Shown one piece after another: positions 34,877 to 43,503 of a stretch of 64,000 bases of DNA. Positions within the stretch are counted from its first letter, which is position 1; every line of letters starts with the position of its first letter. The stretch is from Propionimicrobium sp963511305 (lineage in GTDB: Bacteria > Actinomycetota > Actinomycetes > Propionibacteriales > Propionibacteriaceae), in assembly GCA_963511305.1 (NCBI GenBank), contig CAUPIJ010000006.1:24282-88281 (forward strand), read 5' to 3'. Position numbers and translations under genes: made by a program. The notes under the pieces are model-generated. The model was given only the letters and a program-made list of their open reading frames with translations. It ran no database searches and had not been told where the DNA came from.

Positions 34877-35098
34877 TTATCGGACGATAAAGGCAAGAAC
34901 GAAGCCCAGAATGGCCAGCGCCTCAACCACTGCGAAGCCGATGTAGACAGCGCTCATCATGGCGCCACGAGCCTCGGGCTGACGAGCGATGCCGTTAATG
35001 ACGGAAGCGAAAATCCAAGCAACGCCAAGCGCAGGGCCGATAGTAGCGATTGCGTAGCCCAACACGTTGATCGAGCCGGTCAACTCCATAGGTGTCAT
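34877..35098 (-). CDS. atpE: ATP synthase F0 c subunit
   Basis: Forms the rotating ion ring. The 73-residue hairpin has helix 1 with GYAIATIGPALGVAWIFASV, the polar loop GIARQPEARG and helix 2 with the ion-binding carboxylate E59 in GFAVVEALAILGF. The residue after the Glu is Ala and there is no ES/ET pattern, so a proton ring is more likely than a sodium ring. It sits between atpB and atpF. Confidence 0.96.
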   Translation of the reverse strand: MTPMELTGSINVLGYAIATIGPALGVAWIFASVINGIARQPEARGAMMSAVYIGFAVVEALAILGFVLAFIVR

Positions 35099-35120
35099 TA
35101 CTTTTCCTTTCAGATTTCAA

Positions 35121-35912
35121 TTAGTGAGTTTCACTGACTGAAGACGAGATGTACTGTGCGGCCAAAATTGTGAAGATGTATGCCTGCAGATAGCCGATGA
35201 AAAGCTCAAGCCCCATCATCACAAAACTAAAAACGATCGAGAAGAAACCAGCAAAGTTATATGCGATATTTCCCGAATAGGTAAGCAAGAAGGCTCCACC
35301 GAGGGTGAAGACCATGACTGCCAGGTGACCAGCGAACATGTTCGCGAAAAGACGAACTGCCAGGGTCAATGGCCTGGTCACGAAGTTAGAGATGAACTCA
35401 ATGGGAATGATGATGAAGGCGAGGAACCACGGCACGCCTTCAGGAATTAGCGCCATCTTTAGGTACTTGATTCCGTGTTGCTTGAAACCAGCACCCACGT
35501 AGGCGATGAATATGAACGCGACTACTCCCCAGACAAAGCCAATGTTCGAGAACGTCGGGAACATGAAGAAGAAGAATTCGCCAAACCAGTTGTTCAGCAG
35601 AATGAAGGTGAAGAGGCCGACCAGCAATCCGATGTAGGGCCTGAAATGTGGCCCCATGATGTCACGGCCGACGCCGTTACGAATGAAGTTGTAGATGCCT
35701 TCTGCGAAGAACTGTCCCTTTCCAGGCACCACGCTCAGTTTGCGGCTCGACAGCCCCCAGAAAATAAATACAACTATCGCAGCAATAAAGATCTGAAGCA
35801 TCGGCTTGTTCAGCCAGTCGGTGCCAAACAACCCATTGAACTTGAAGTCGTCCGTGCCGGGAGTTTTGAAACTGCCCTGCATCGGCAGAGCCAACTGCAA
35901 GAATATGCTCAC
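35121..35912 (-). CDS. atpB: ATP synthase F0 a subunit
   Basis: Membrane subunit that forms the ion half-channels against the c ring. Several transmembrane helices are visible; the essential arginine lies in TRPLTLAVRLFANMFAGHL. The 263-residue length is typical. The N-terminal periplasmic part contains FKFNGLFGTDWLNKPM. First structural gene of the operon, 76 bp after the atpZ gene. Confidence 0.95.
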   Translation of the reverse strand: MSIFLQLALPMQGSFKTPGTDDFKFNGLFGTDWLNKPMLQIFIAAIVVFIFWGLSSRKLSVVPGKGQFFAEGIYNFIRNGVGRDIMGPHFRPYIGLLVGLFTFILLNNWFGEFFFFMFPTFSNIGFVWGVVAFIFIAYVGAGFKQHGIKYLKMALIPEGVPWFLAFIIIPIEFISNFVTRPLTLAVRLFANMFAGHLAVMVFTLGGAFLLTYSGNIAYNFAGFFSIVFSFVMMGLELFIGYLQAYIFTILAAQYISSSVSETH

Positions 35913-35988
35913 TCTAGACCTCCGGTCTTTCGCATCTTTCGGCCCTCTTCGATCATCTTCTCATTTACCGTTCGATTTTTAACTCTAG

Positions 35989-36228
35989 CTAACGAGAATA
36001 TTTTTTTAGAATTAAATAAATGCTGCAAGCCAGACCAAAAACGATACCTACTGGAGTCATCCATACGGTATCGAATCTGGAATCCAGGAACCAGCCTAGG
36101 CCACCGTAGCAAATTATTCCTGCGAGTAGATAAGAAAAAATCCGCATCCCGTTGTCTGACTCGCCAGACGTTTCTCGCTCTTGCGAACCATCTTCATAAT
36201 CAAACTTTTTGTTTTCCTTATCAACCAT
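35989..36228 (-). CDS. AtpZ/AtpI-type small ATP synthase accessory protein
   Basis: A 79-residue protein with a hydrophilic acidic N-terminal third and two transmembrane helices (IFSYLLAGIICYGGLGWFLD and TPVGIVFGLACSIYLIL) joined by a short loop, the hallmark of the putative F0F1-ATPase subunit (AtpZ) family found ahead of atpB. Members are proposed to assist c-ring assembly or to move Mg2+ or Ca2+. Its start overlaps the stop of the atpI-like gene by 8 bp. Confidence 0.8.
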   Translation of the reverse strand: MVDKENKKFDYEDGSQERETSGESDNGMRIFSYLLAGIICYGGLGWFLDSRFDTVWMTPVGIVFGLACSIYLILKKYSR

Positions 36229-36676
36229 TCCGTTCAGACCTTATTTTCGGTGTCTTTTCAACAGAATCGCTGTTAACTTGATATGGCGTGTCGTAGACCG
36301 GTACGCGTGCCTTGGTGTTGCCAATCACGAGCCCTGTCAACCACGAAATCAGAGTAGCCAATGCGCCTATCGCTAGCCAAATCGGCTCGACTTGCAAATA
36401 TTTCCCGATAGCCCACAGCGAAGCCCCAACGAACGCAAGACGTAGCGCCAACGCGGTCATGGTGATGAACATGCCTTGACCTAGGTTTTCCCTCGACAGC
36501 GAGAACCTGGAAACCAGCTGTCCGCTCAGACAAAAAATCAGGACGATTGCCGACCCCAGAAATGCTCCCAGCAGAGCGTCCCTTCCGCTGAATACGAGAG
36601 CGGCCATGGAAGCGAGTATTAGTGCGGCCAGCGAAGGGGCCAGCGCCGTCCAGGTAAGCTTTGTCTGCCAGCTCAT
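36221..36676 (-). CDS. atpI: ATP synthase I-like membrane protein
   Basis: A 151-residue protein with four predicted transmembrane helices (for example LAPSLAALILASMAALVF, AFLGSAIVLIFCLSGQLV, MTALALRLAFVGASLWAIG and AIGALATLISWLTGLVIG) and a hydrophilic tail, matching the AtpI family encoded at the front of atp operons, where it aids c-ring assembly. It overlaps atpZ by 8 bp and follows wecA after 28 bp. The sequence is weakly conserved, so identification leans partly on position. Confidence 0.8.
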   Translation of the reverse strand: MSWQTKLTWTALAPSLAALILASMAALVFSGRDALLGAFLGSAIVLIFCLSGQLVSRFSLSRENLGQGMFITMTALALRLAFVGASLWAIGKYLQVEPIWLAIGALATLISWLTGLVIGNTKARVPVYDTPYQVNSDSVEKTPKIRSERNG

Positions 36677-36704
36677 GCCTAAAGCATACCTTCTCTATTT
36701 GTTG

Positions 36705-37826
36705 CTAGGTTCCCGCGGCTGGGAGCGGAAGGCGCGAGAGCCTACGCAGCAACAGAAATGTCAGAGCGAGTGCGATGCCCCAAACGAGTAGAACTACGAC
36801 TAGCGCTATCACGTTTCGCATCAACCCGGCGATAACTACGCCAAAGGCGATCAGCCCCGTCCATAGATACATGATCAAGACGGCTTTGACGGTGGAACGG
36901 CTCCGCCTTACCAATCTGTGGTGCAGGTGCTGCTTGTCAGCCTCGAACCACCACTGCCCTTTCAGAGTTCGTCTGATATAAGCCAACGTCATGTCCGCGA
37001 TCGGTAGCGCCATGATCGCGAACGGAAGCAGCAGCGGCAGCCAGTTCGGCAGCAGACCGCCGCGCGACGCATCGATGACGCTGGCATCGATTTGACCGGT
37101 CAGGGACAACGAGGAGCACGCCAGCAGGAGGCCGAGCAGCATCGAGCCAGTGTCTCCCATGAATTGCCTGGCCCGGTAGAAATTGTGCGGCAGAAAGCCG
37201 AAGCAGATTCCGGTGGTAGTCGCGGCGATCAGGCTGGAGGTCGTTGCCACTACGAAGTTCTGTTCGCGTGCCAGAACGTACGTATAAATGAACAAGGCTG
37301 AGGAGCCGATGCCGACGACGCCGGCAGCAAGTCCGTCGAGTCCATCCACGATGTTGATCGCGTTAACGCAAACGAAAATGAACACTACGGTGATCAGAAT
37401 CGAGGTGGCCTGATCTAACGCGATGATCTGGTTGGGCAGCGAGATCCAGTACATTCGGACGCCGTTTAGCACCGCCACGCTCGCTGCCAAAACCTGACCG
37501 GCTATCTTCGCGACGGCAGGAAGCTCGATCAAGTCGTCGATGACACCGACCACGCAAATGACGATGGCGGCCAACGCGATGCCCCACGAATCTTGAGTGA
37601 TCAATTCACGGTGACCCAGGAATGGCAGCCTAGAGGCGACGAAGACGCCGACGAGCAGACCACCAAGCATCGCGAGCCCACCGAGATATGGAGTGGGAAC
37701 GGTGTGGACATCCCTTGACCTGACCCTAGCCACTGCCCCGTTCTTTAGTGCAAGCCGCCTTGCGGGGGCTGCTAGCAAATAAGTTGCAGCTCCCGCTACC
37801 AGCAGGATCAGTAGGTATTCACGCAC
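36705..37826 (-). CDS. wecA: Undecaprenyl/decaprenyl-phosphate GlcNAc-1-phosphate transferase (WecA/MraY family)
   Basis: Polytopic membrane enzyme that transfers a sugar-1-phosphate to polyprenyl phosphate, starting cell-wall polymer synthesis; in mycobacteria the orthologue next to the atp operon begins arabinogalactan linker synthesis. About ten to eleven transmembrane helices are visible. Conserved loops are TVPTPYLGGLAMLGG, VIDDLIELPAVAKIAGQ, NAINIVDGLDGLAAG, FMGDTGSMLLGL and the HLHHRLVRR motif. The 373-residue length fits. GTG start, 6 bp after the prmC-tsaC stop, so probably in the same transcript. Confidence 0.92.
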   Translation of the reverse strand: MREYLLILLVAGAATYLLAAPARRLALKNGAVARVRSRDVHTVPTPYLGGLAMLGGLLVGVFVASRLPFLGHRELITQDSWGIALAAIVICVVGVIDDLIELPAVAKIAGQVLAASVAVLNGVRMYWISLPNQIIALDQATSILITVVFIFVCVNAINIVDGLDGLAAGVVGIGSSALFIYTYVLAREQNFVVATTSSLIAATTTGICFGFLPHNFYRARQFMGDTGSMLLGLLLACSSLSLTGQIDASVIDASRGGLLPNWLPLLLPFAIMALPIADMTLAYIRRTLKGQWWFEADKQHLHHRLVRRSRSTVKAVLIMYLWTGLIAFGVVIAGLMRNVIALVVVLLVWGIALALTFLLLRRLSRLPLPAAGT

Positions 37827-37832
37827 GATTTG

Positions 37833-39368
37833 TTACTGGGCTTCGTCAGGAAATTCGATATTTGGAGCATACTTGCGCAGTTCCGCCGCGCCAATAGCCC
37901 CTAGCCTAATTAGCTTTCCACCCGGATTGTCGGCGAAACTCACGATAGTAGAAGGAACAGGTCCCGGCGTTGGCCCCCCGTCCAGGTATACGGCAACCGA
38001 GTCGGCTAGCTGGCGAAGGGCCTCGTCAGCGTCAGTCGCGGATGGCTGCCCCGATATGTTTGCGCTGCTCACGGCTAATGGACCAGTTAGCTCCAGCAAC
38101 TCGCGCGCGTCTGCATTGTCAGGCACGCGAACGGCTATCGTGCCGTTGGTGTGGCCCAGATCCATGCGCAGATCAGCAGACACCCGCAAAATGACGGTCA
38201 AGGCGCCCGGCCAATAATGCCTAATCAGGTTCTCCGCTGCCGCCGGGATCTCAGAAACCAGCGTCGAGAGCGCCTGAGGGGCTGAGATCAGCACCGGTGG
38301 CGGCATGTCTCGGCTGCGGTGCTTGGCGTTTAGCAACGACTGCACGGCGGACGCGGAAAATGCGTCAGCCCCAATTCCATAAACGGTGTCGGTGGGCAAT
38401 ACGACACACCTGCCCTGAGAAATAGCGTTCGCAGCGGCAGCAAGAGCCTCTTCGCGCTGCTGCGCTAGATCGTATTTCACATTTTCGACCCTGCCTCTGC
38501 AGGCAGTTAGGAACCTAGGACGGTGATTGAGATCCCGGTGGTCTACCACCTCCCTGAATCTCTTCTCCGCGCTAGCCAGCTCTATGACGGCCTCGCGTTG
38601 CTCATCGCCGTGTTCGAAGACTAATTTGCCGCCCTCCTTTAATAGGCAGGCGGCTACTGGTATCAACGCTCGGATCGCGTCCAGCCCGTCCTCACCGCTG
38701 AACAGAGCGATCTCGGGATCTGCTTTAACATCGGCCGGCAGGCTATCGATGTCGGATAGCGGAATATACGGTGGATTAGAGATCACCAGATCGCAGTTAC
38801 CGGCTAGACCAGGCCTTAACCCGGGCAATTCACTCAAATCGCACTCGACTATCTCCACGCTCGTGTCAGCCAAGTTCTTGTCAAGATAGCTGACTGCCTC
38901 GGGGCTGATCTCGACAGCCACCACGCGCGTAGACGGGATCTCTTTGGCGATCGATTTAGCGACGATTCCTGATCCAGAGCCAAGATCAACAACGAGAGGA
39001 CTCTCGACGCCGTCCTCGATAGCTGTTTTCAAGGCCTCGATCGCCCAGCCGACGACGATTTCGGTCTCTGGGCGCGGTACTAAAACCCCAGGGCCGACCT
39101 CGACCTCGACATAGCGGAAACCCACGCTGCCCAGAATGTGCTGCAGCGGAACTCCGTCGCATCGCTGCTTGACCAGGCCAAAGAACTTCTCGACGGTCTC
39201 ATCATCGAGCTCACCGGCAGTTGCAAGCCCCAGCGCGTCTAGGCCGGTAGCCTTTTGCAGCAGCTGCTTAGCATCTGCCTGCGGAGAAAGGCTGTTTCCT
39301 TCGGCCAAGACATAGGAGGCCATGTTTATGAGTGCCTTGGGCCGATTCACTTTCGGCCAGTCAGTCAT
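37833..39368 (-). CDS. Fusion protein: PrmC release-factor methyltransferase plus TsaC/Sua5 threonylcarbamoyl-AMP synthase
   Basis: Two enzymes in one 511-residue chain. Residues 1 to about 295 are PrmC/HemK: an N-terminal helical domain, GGxG-type SAM site VVDLGSGSGIVAKSIAKE and the catalytic NPPY in LVISNPPYIPLSD. It methylates the GGQ glutamine of release factors. From about residue 305 on is a YrdC/Sua5 domain (EALAAAANAISQGRCVVLPT, DTVYGIGADAF, KHRSRDMPPPVLI, SSANISGQPSATDADEA), which makes threonylcarbamoyl-AMP for tRNA t6A. In most bacteria these are two adjacent genes. No stop or frameshift is seen in the joint. The start overlaps the prfA stop by 4 bp, placing PrmC next to its substrate gene. 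Confidence 0.92.
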   Translation of the reverse strand: MTDWPKVNRPKALINMASYVLAEGNSLSPQADAKQLLQKATGLDALGLATAGELDDETVEKFFGLVKQRCDGVPLQHILGSVGFRYVEVEVGPGVLVPRPETEIVVGWAIEALKTAIEDGVESPLVVDLGSGSGIVAKSIAKEIPSTRVVAVEISPEAVSYLDKNLADTSVEIVECDLSELPGLRPGLAGNCDLVISNPPYIPLSDIDSLPADVKADPEIALFSGEDGLDAIRALIPVAACLLKEGGKLVFEHGDEQREAVIELASAEKRFREVVDHRDLNHRPRFLTACRGRVENVKYDLAQQREEALAAAANAISQGRCVVLPTDTVYGIGADAFSASAVQSLLNAKHRSRDMPPPVLISAPQALSTLVSEIPAAAENLIRHYWPGALTVILRVSADLRMDLGHTNGTIAVRVPDNADARELLELTGPLAVSSANISGQPSATDADEALRQLADSVAVYLDGGPTPGPVPSTIVSFADNPGGKLIRLGAIGAAELRKYAPNIEFPDEAQ

Positions 39369-40438
39369 TTCTTCTCACCGACGTGCTGCAGACGCTCCTG
39401 CAGGTCTGTCTCTTGAAGAGCAGAGATCATGGGCTCGAGTTCACCCGTCAAAACCTGGTCTAGGTTGTGGGCCTTGAAACCGATCCGGTGATCGGTGATG
39501 CGGTTCTCCGGCCAGTTATAGGTCCTAATGCGCTCGGAGCGGTCGACCGTGCGCACCTGAGAATGCCTCGCATCTGCGGCCTGGGCAGCTGCCTCCATCT
39601 CCTGCTGAGCCACCAGTCTGGCTCGGAGAATGCGCATGGCCTGCTCGCGGTTTTGCAGCTGGCTTCGCTCGTCCTGGCAGGTGACGACGATGCCGGTGGG
39701 CAGGTGCGTGATGCGAACGGCCGAGTCTGTCGTGTTTACGCCCTGGCCGCCCTTGCCCGAAGACCTGTAGACGTCAATGCGCAGATCGGAATCGTTGATC
39801 TCAATTTCGTCAGGCTCGACGTCAGGCATAACCAGCACGCCTGCCGCAGAGGTATGGATCCTGCCCTGCGATTCCGTCACCGGCACTCGCTGGACGCGAT
39901 GCACACCACCCTCGAATTTCAGCACTCCGTAGGGGGCGTTATCTGGGTCGTTGTCCGTAGCCCTGAAGGCAATCGTCACCGACTTATAGCCCCCCAGATC
40001 GGTCTGTTCCGTCTCGAGCATCTCGGTCTTCCACCCGCGCTTTTCGGCGTAGCGAAGGTACATATTCAGCAAATCACCGGCGAACAGCGCGGATTCCTCG
40101 CCGCCCTCGCCAGACTGGATCTCCATGATCGCGTCGTTGGCGTCGTTAGGGTCCCTCGGTGCCAGGAGTTCGGTGAGCTTGGTCTCGTTTTCCGCCAATT
40201 CGGCAGCTAGCCTCTCGGCCTCCGATGCGAAGTCGGGGTCGTCTGCAAGTTCCTTGGCCGCCTCAAGATCCTCAGTTAGCCGTTCGTGCGCGTCGAGGGC
40301 CTTAATGATGGGCCCCAACTGCGCGAACCTGCGTCCAACCCTCCTGGACTTTGAAGAGTCTGACATGACCTGCGGATCTGACATCTGCGCAGTCACTTCG
40401 CGATATTCCTCGCGCAAGCTCTCTGCTTGCTCAAACAT
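39365..40438 (-). CDS. prfA: Peptide chain release factor 1
   Basis: Recognises UAA and UAG stop codons and triggers peptide release. The 357-residue protein has the GGQ loop in SSGKGGQGVNTTDSAVRITH and the downstream RTYNWPENRITDHRIGF, typical of RF1. It overlaps the prmC-tsaC fusion by 4 bp, so the factor and its methyltransferase are translationally coupled. rpmE lies upstream beyond a terminator hairpin. Confidence 0.96.
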   Translation of the reverse strand: MFEQAESLREEYREVTAQMSDPQVMSDSSKSRRVGRRFAQLGPIIKALDAHERLTEDLEAAKELADDPDFASEAERLAAELAENETKLTELLAPRDPNDANDAIMEIQSGEGGEESALFAGDLLNMYLRYAEKRGWKTEMLETEQTDLGGYKSVTIAFRATDNDPDNAPYGVLKFEGGVHRVQRVPVTESQGRIHTSAAGVLVMPDVEPDEIEINDSDLRIDVYRSSGKGGQGVNTTDSAVRITHLPTGIVVTCQDERSQLQNREQAMRILRARLVAQQEMEAAAQAADARHSQVRTVDRSERIRTYNWPENRITDHRIGFKAHNLDQVLTGELEPMISALQETDLQERLQHVGEKK

Positions 40439-40491
40439 TCCTGGCTCCTAGCTTTACGACTTGTAGCGATGCGGCTTAGACGAACATAAAC

Positions 40492-40529
40492 TGCGGGCGC
40501 CGGACAGGACATGCCTGCCGACGCCCGCA
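40492..40529 (-). terminator. Terminator between rpmE and prfA
   Basis: TGCGGGCG at 40492-40499 pairs with CGCCCGCA at 40522-40529, with an inner CAGG/CCTG stem. On the minus strand GTTTATGTTC follows. It lies just beyond the rpmE stop and implies that prfA is partly transcribed from its own promoter or by readthrough. Confidence 0.7.
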
Positions 40530-40536
40530 AATAAAG

Positions 40537-40752
40537 CTATTTAGCGTTCTTCTTGCCGTAGCGACGCTCGAAGCGTGCGACGCGGCCACCGGTATCAAGA
40601 ATCTTCTGCTTGCCGGTGTAGAACGGGTGGCAGGCGGAGCAGACGTCGGCGCTCATGACGTCGCCCTCGTAGGTGCTGCGAGTTTCAAACTGGTTGCCAC
40701 AAGTGCAGACAACCTTAACCGTGTGGTACTCGGGGTGAATACCTTGTTTCAT
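40537..40752 (-). CDS. rpmE: 50S ribosomal protein L31, zinc-binding form
   Basis: A 71-residue bL31 that contributes to the intersubunit bridge. It is the C+ zinc-binding type, with CTCGNQFETRST and the SADVCSACHPFYTGKQK motif supplying the four cysteines. Located between rho and prfA, the standard actinobacterial arrangement. In other actinobacteria the zinc form is replaced by a non-zinc paralogue under zinc starvation; no such paralogue is in the window. Confidence 0.97.
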   Translation of the reverse strand: MKQGIHPEYHTVKVVCTCGNQFETRSTYEGDVMSADVCSACHPFYTGKQKILDTGGRVARFERRYGKKNAK

Positions 40753-40875
40753 TTCTGATCTCCTGTCTAGTCGCCGGGTCGCCGAAGATTTAGGGCGTGA
40801 ACCGGAACCGAGGAATAATGGTAGCGCAGATAAACAAATAGACGTTAATTGCTAAGCAATATATTTTATTCGCTG

Positions 40876-42555
40876 CTATTCACTGCCCGGCGTGGTTCTG
40901 CTGATCAGAATCAGGAACTCCGCGTTGTTATGGGTCTTGCGCATCTGCTTGAGCAGAGTCTCTAGGGCCTGCTGGTCATCGAGACCGGAGAGCACCCTGC
41001 GCAGCTTCCAGATGATATCCAGCTCCTGCTTGGTGGTGAGCAGATCCTCGCGCCTGGTGCCGGAGGCCTCGACGTTAATCGCCGGGAAGACGCGCTTGTC
41101 GGCCAACTGCCTGCTGAGTCGCAGTTCCATGTTGCCGGTGCCCTTGAACTCCTCGAAAATGACCTCGTCCATCTTCGAGCCAGTTTCCACGAGCGCAGTG
41201 GCGAGAATAGTCAGCGAGCCGCCATTCTCGATGTTCCTAGCCGCACCGAAGAACTTCTTTGGCGGGTAGAGGGCTGCAGAGTCAACACCGCCAGAGAGGA
41301 TGCGGCCAGATGCTGGAGCCGCGAGGTTATAGGCGCGCCCCAATCTGGTGATGCCGTCAAGAAGAATCACCACGTCTTTGCCCAACTCGACCATTCGCTT
41401 GGCTCGCTCGATAGCAAGCTCAGCGATGGTGGTGTGATCGGACGCCGGGCGGTCGAAGGTCGATGCGATCACCTCACCAGAGGTAGTGCGCTGAAAATCA
41501 GTGACCTCCTCGGGACGCTCGTCGACTAGAACAACCATCAGGTGAACCTCAGGGTTGTTTGCCGTGATGGCGTTAGCGATGGTCTGCATCGCCATGGTCT
41601 TTCCTGCCTTTGGCGGGCTAACCAGAAGACCACGTTGGCCCTTACCAATCGGGGAAATCAGGTCGATGATTCGCCCAGCCAGCTCGTTCTGGCTGGTCTC
41701 CATACGCAGGCGTTCCTGCGGATAGAGCGGCGTCAGCTTGTTGAATTCGGGGCGGTTAGCCATCTTCTCCGGTTCGACGCCGTTGATGGTGTCGATGCGA
41801 ACCAGCGGGCTAAACTTCTCTCGCCTCTCCCCCTCGCGCTGCTGACGAATCGCGCCAGAGACCACGTCACCCTTACGCAGGTTGTTCTTGCGAATCATCG
41901 ACATCGAGACGTAGGCATCGTTCGGGCTTGGCAGGTATCCCTGCGTGCGGACGAACGCGTAGTTATCTAGCACATCGAGAATGCCTTTGACGTCGACCAG
42001 AACATCGTCCTCGCGGATCGTCTCATCAACCCTGGAGTCCTGACGCGAACGTCGGCTCTGCCTATCCCGCTGCCGACGATGACGAGACCTGCGTCCGCCC
42101 TCAGAACTGCTCTGCTCCTCGCGCCTGAAATTCTTTCCGCCGTTCTTTTCGGCCTTCGGTTGAACAAATGAGCGCTTTGCGTTGCGCTTGCGAAGCCTCT
42201 CCTGAACTGCCGGATCCTGGCTCAGCGCGTCCAGCCGGGCACCGATCTCCTCGGACGTGCTGTTGGACTGCTCGCTGCCAGAACCGCTCTTTTCGCCTTC
42301 GGTATGTGTCTCCGCGGATTCAGACTGTGCGGCCTTCTTAGCGGCTCGCTGGCGCCTGGAGAGTTTGTTGGTGTTCTCGGATACTGCCGAAGCAGTCGCG
42401 GCGGTAGAACCGGAAGATTTGATCGCTTCGACGAGCTCCGCCTTTCGCAACTTAGCCGCGCCTTTAATGCCGAGCTGTGATGCGACGCGCTTTAGATCGG
42501 CAACATTCATTGCCGCCAGATCGGATCCGGAGGTTTTCGCGATATTTTCGCTCAC
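40876..42555 (-). CDS. rho: Transcription termination factor Rho
   Basis: Hexameric RNA helicase that terminates transcription. The C-terminal two thirds hold the RNA-binding fold (GYLPSPNDAYVSMSMIRKNN) and the ATPase core: SPPKAGKTMAMQTIA as Walker A, VVLVDERPEEVTD, and the secondary RNA site with GAARNIENGGSLTILATALV. A Rho N-domain is at the start (LAAMNVADLKRVASQLGIKG). Between them is an insertion rich in Arg, Ser, Glu and Asn (about residues 65-180), as in other high-GC Gram-positives, which increases RNA binding. The 559-residue length is usual for the phylum. Confidence 0.96.
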   Translation of the reverse strand: MSENIAKTSGSDLAAMNVADLKRVASQLGIKGAAKLRKAELVEAIKSSGSTAATASAVSENTNKLSRRQRAAKKAAQSESAETHTEGEKSGSGSEQSNSTSEEIGARLDALSQDPAVQERLRKRNAKRSFVQPKAEKNGGKNFRREEQSSSEGGRRSRHRRQRDRQSRRSRQDSRVDETIREDDVLVDVKGILDVLDNYAFVRTQGYLPSPNDAYVSMSMIRKNNLRKGDVVSGAIRQQREGERREKFSPLVRIDTINGVEPEKMANRPEFNKLTPLYPQERLRMETSQNELAGRIIDLISPIGKGQRGLLVSPPKAGKTMAMQTIANAITANNPEVHLMVVLVDERPEEVTDFQRTTSGEVIASTFDRPASDHTTIAELAIERAKRMVELGKDVVILLDGITRLGRAYNLAAPASGRILSGGVDSAALYPPKKFFGAARNIENGGSLTILATALVETGSKMDEVIFEEFKGTGNMELRLSRQLADKRVFPAINVEASGTRREDLLTTKQELDIIWKLRRVLSGLDDQQALETLLKQMRKTHNNAEFLILISRTTPGSE

Positions 42556-42894
42556 TTAATTTGTCCTTTCAAGACCTGGGGCAGAAACATCCATCTGACG
42601 TCTCCAACTTCGGGTCCAGTTACGAAACGAAACTGAAGCCAACCCACAGATCACAGGCTGAAAACTAGATTTGCAGCTAATCGATAAGCGCTTGCAAGAA
42701 AATAGCCCAGTATTCTTACCTTCAGCTCGGATGAGTCTAGCTAATTGATGGAAGCTGAGTATGATTTCCACACGTTCGCAAAAGAATCCAAGCGTCTTGC
42801 TTAGCTGATTAGCAGAACCGGATAAGGCGAATGCGCCATAACCGGAGGTTGCAGCCTTATTCTAGCGCTAAAGAACCAATATGGCTAAATCTGA
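42556..42894. other. Intergenic region upstream of rho, no gene recognised
   Basis: About 340 bp between the thrH stop and the rho start. I see no convincing gene, tRNA or riboswitch, only short frames without family resemblance. It probably carries the rho promoter and a long leader; rho is often regulated by its own leader in other bacteria, which this could reflect. Confidence 0.4.
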
Positions 42895-43503
42895 TCAGCC
42901 GATCCTTTTGGCTGCGTTCTCGAAGAACTCTCGCAACTCGACATAGTTATTTGCCACCGGGAATTGCTTGAATTCATCGGCTACCTGCCGGGATGGCTTA
43001 AACAGCGCACCGGCATCTGCCTGACCGAGCATAGTGGTGTCGTTATATGAATCACCGGTGGCGATGCACTTGAAATTTAGGCTCTGCAGAGCCGCAACCG
43101 CGTGTTGTTTTTGATTGCGCTGTCGCAGTCGATAATCAACGATCATGTCGTTTTCAATCACCAGGTCATGGCAGAACATCGTAGGGTAATCGAGCTGTTT
43201 CATCATCGGTGACATGAAGTCGTAAAAGGTATCAGACAAGATGATGACCTGCCAGCGTTCGCGCAGCCACTGCAGGAAGTCTTCGGCGCCCTCGAGCGGA
43301 TCCATCCCAGAAATTATCTCTTGGATCTGAGACAGTGTGATGCCGTGCTCGGCCAGGATTTTTAGACGTCCCTGCATGAGCTCGTCGTAATCGGGAATAT
43401 CGCGGGTAGTAAGGCGCAGCCCCTCAATACCGGTCTGGTCGGCGACGGCCAACCAAACCTCCGGAACAAGGACACCTTCGAGATCTAGACAAGCGACGAT
43501 CAT
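42895..43503 (-). CDS. thrH: ThrH, phosphoserine phosphatase / homoserine phosphotransferase
   Basis: HAD-superfamily enzyme. In Pseudomonas, ThrH dephosphorylates phosphoserine and can pass the phosphate to homoserine, giving homoserine phosphate. The 202-residue protein has the ThrH-type nucleophile loop CLDLEGVLVPEVW (not the DxDxT of SerB), motif II in QVIILSDTFYDF and motif III/IV in CIATGDSYNDTTML. Its ATG follows the hom stop with no gap. In most actinobacteria this position holds thrC and thrB, so ThrH may replace homoserine kinase here and may also serve SerA's pathway. The enzyme's real balance of activities cannot be read from sequence. Confidence 0.9.
   Translation of the reverse strand: MIVACLDLEGVLVPEVWLAVADQTGIEGLRLTTRDIPDYDELMQGRLKILAEHGITLSQIQEIISGMDPLEGAEDFLQWLRERWQVIILSDTFYDFMSPMMKQLDYPTMFCHDLVIENDMIVDYRLRQRNQKQHAVAALQSLNFKCIATGDSYNDTTMLGQADAGALFKPSRQVADEFKQFPVANNYVELREFFENAAKRIG

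Noticed and set aside
34877..35098. Sodium-coupled c ring of ATP synthase
   Set aside because: The residue after Glu59 is Ala and no Gln/Glu/Ser-Thr sodium ligand set is seen, so a proton ring is more likely.
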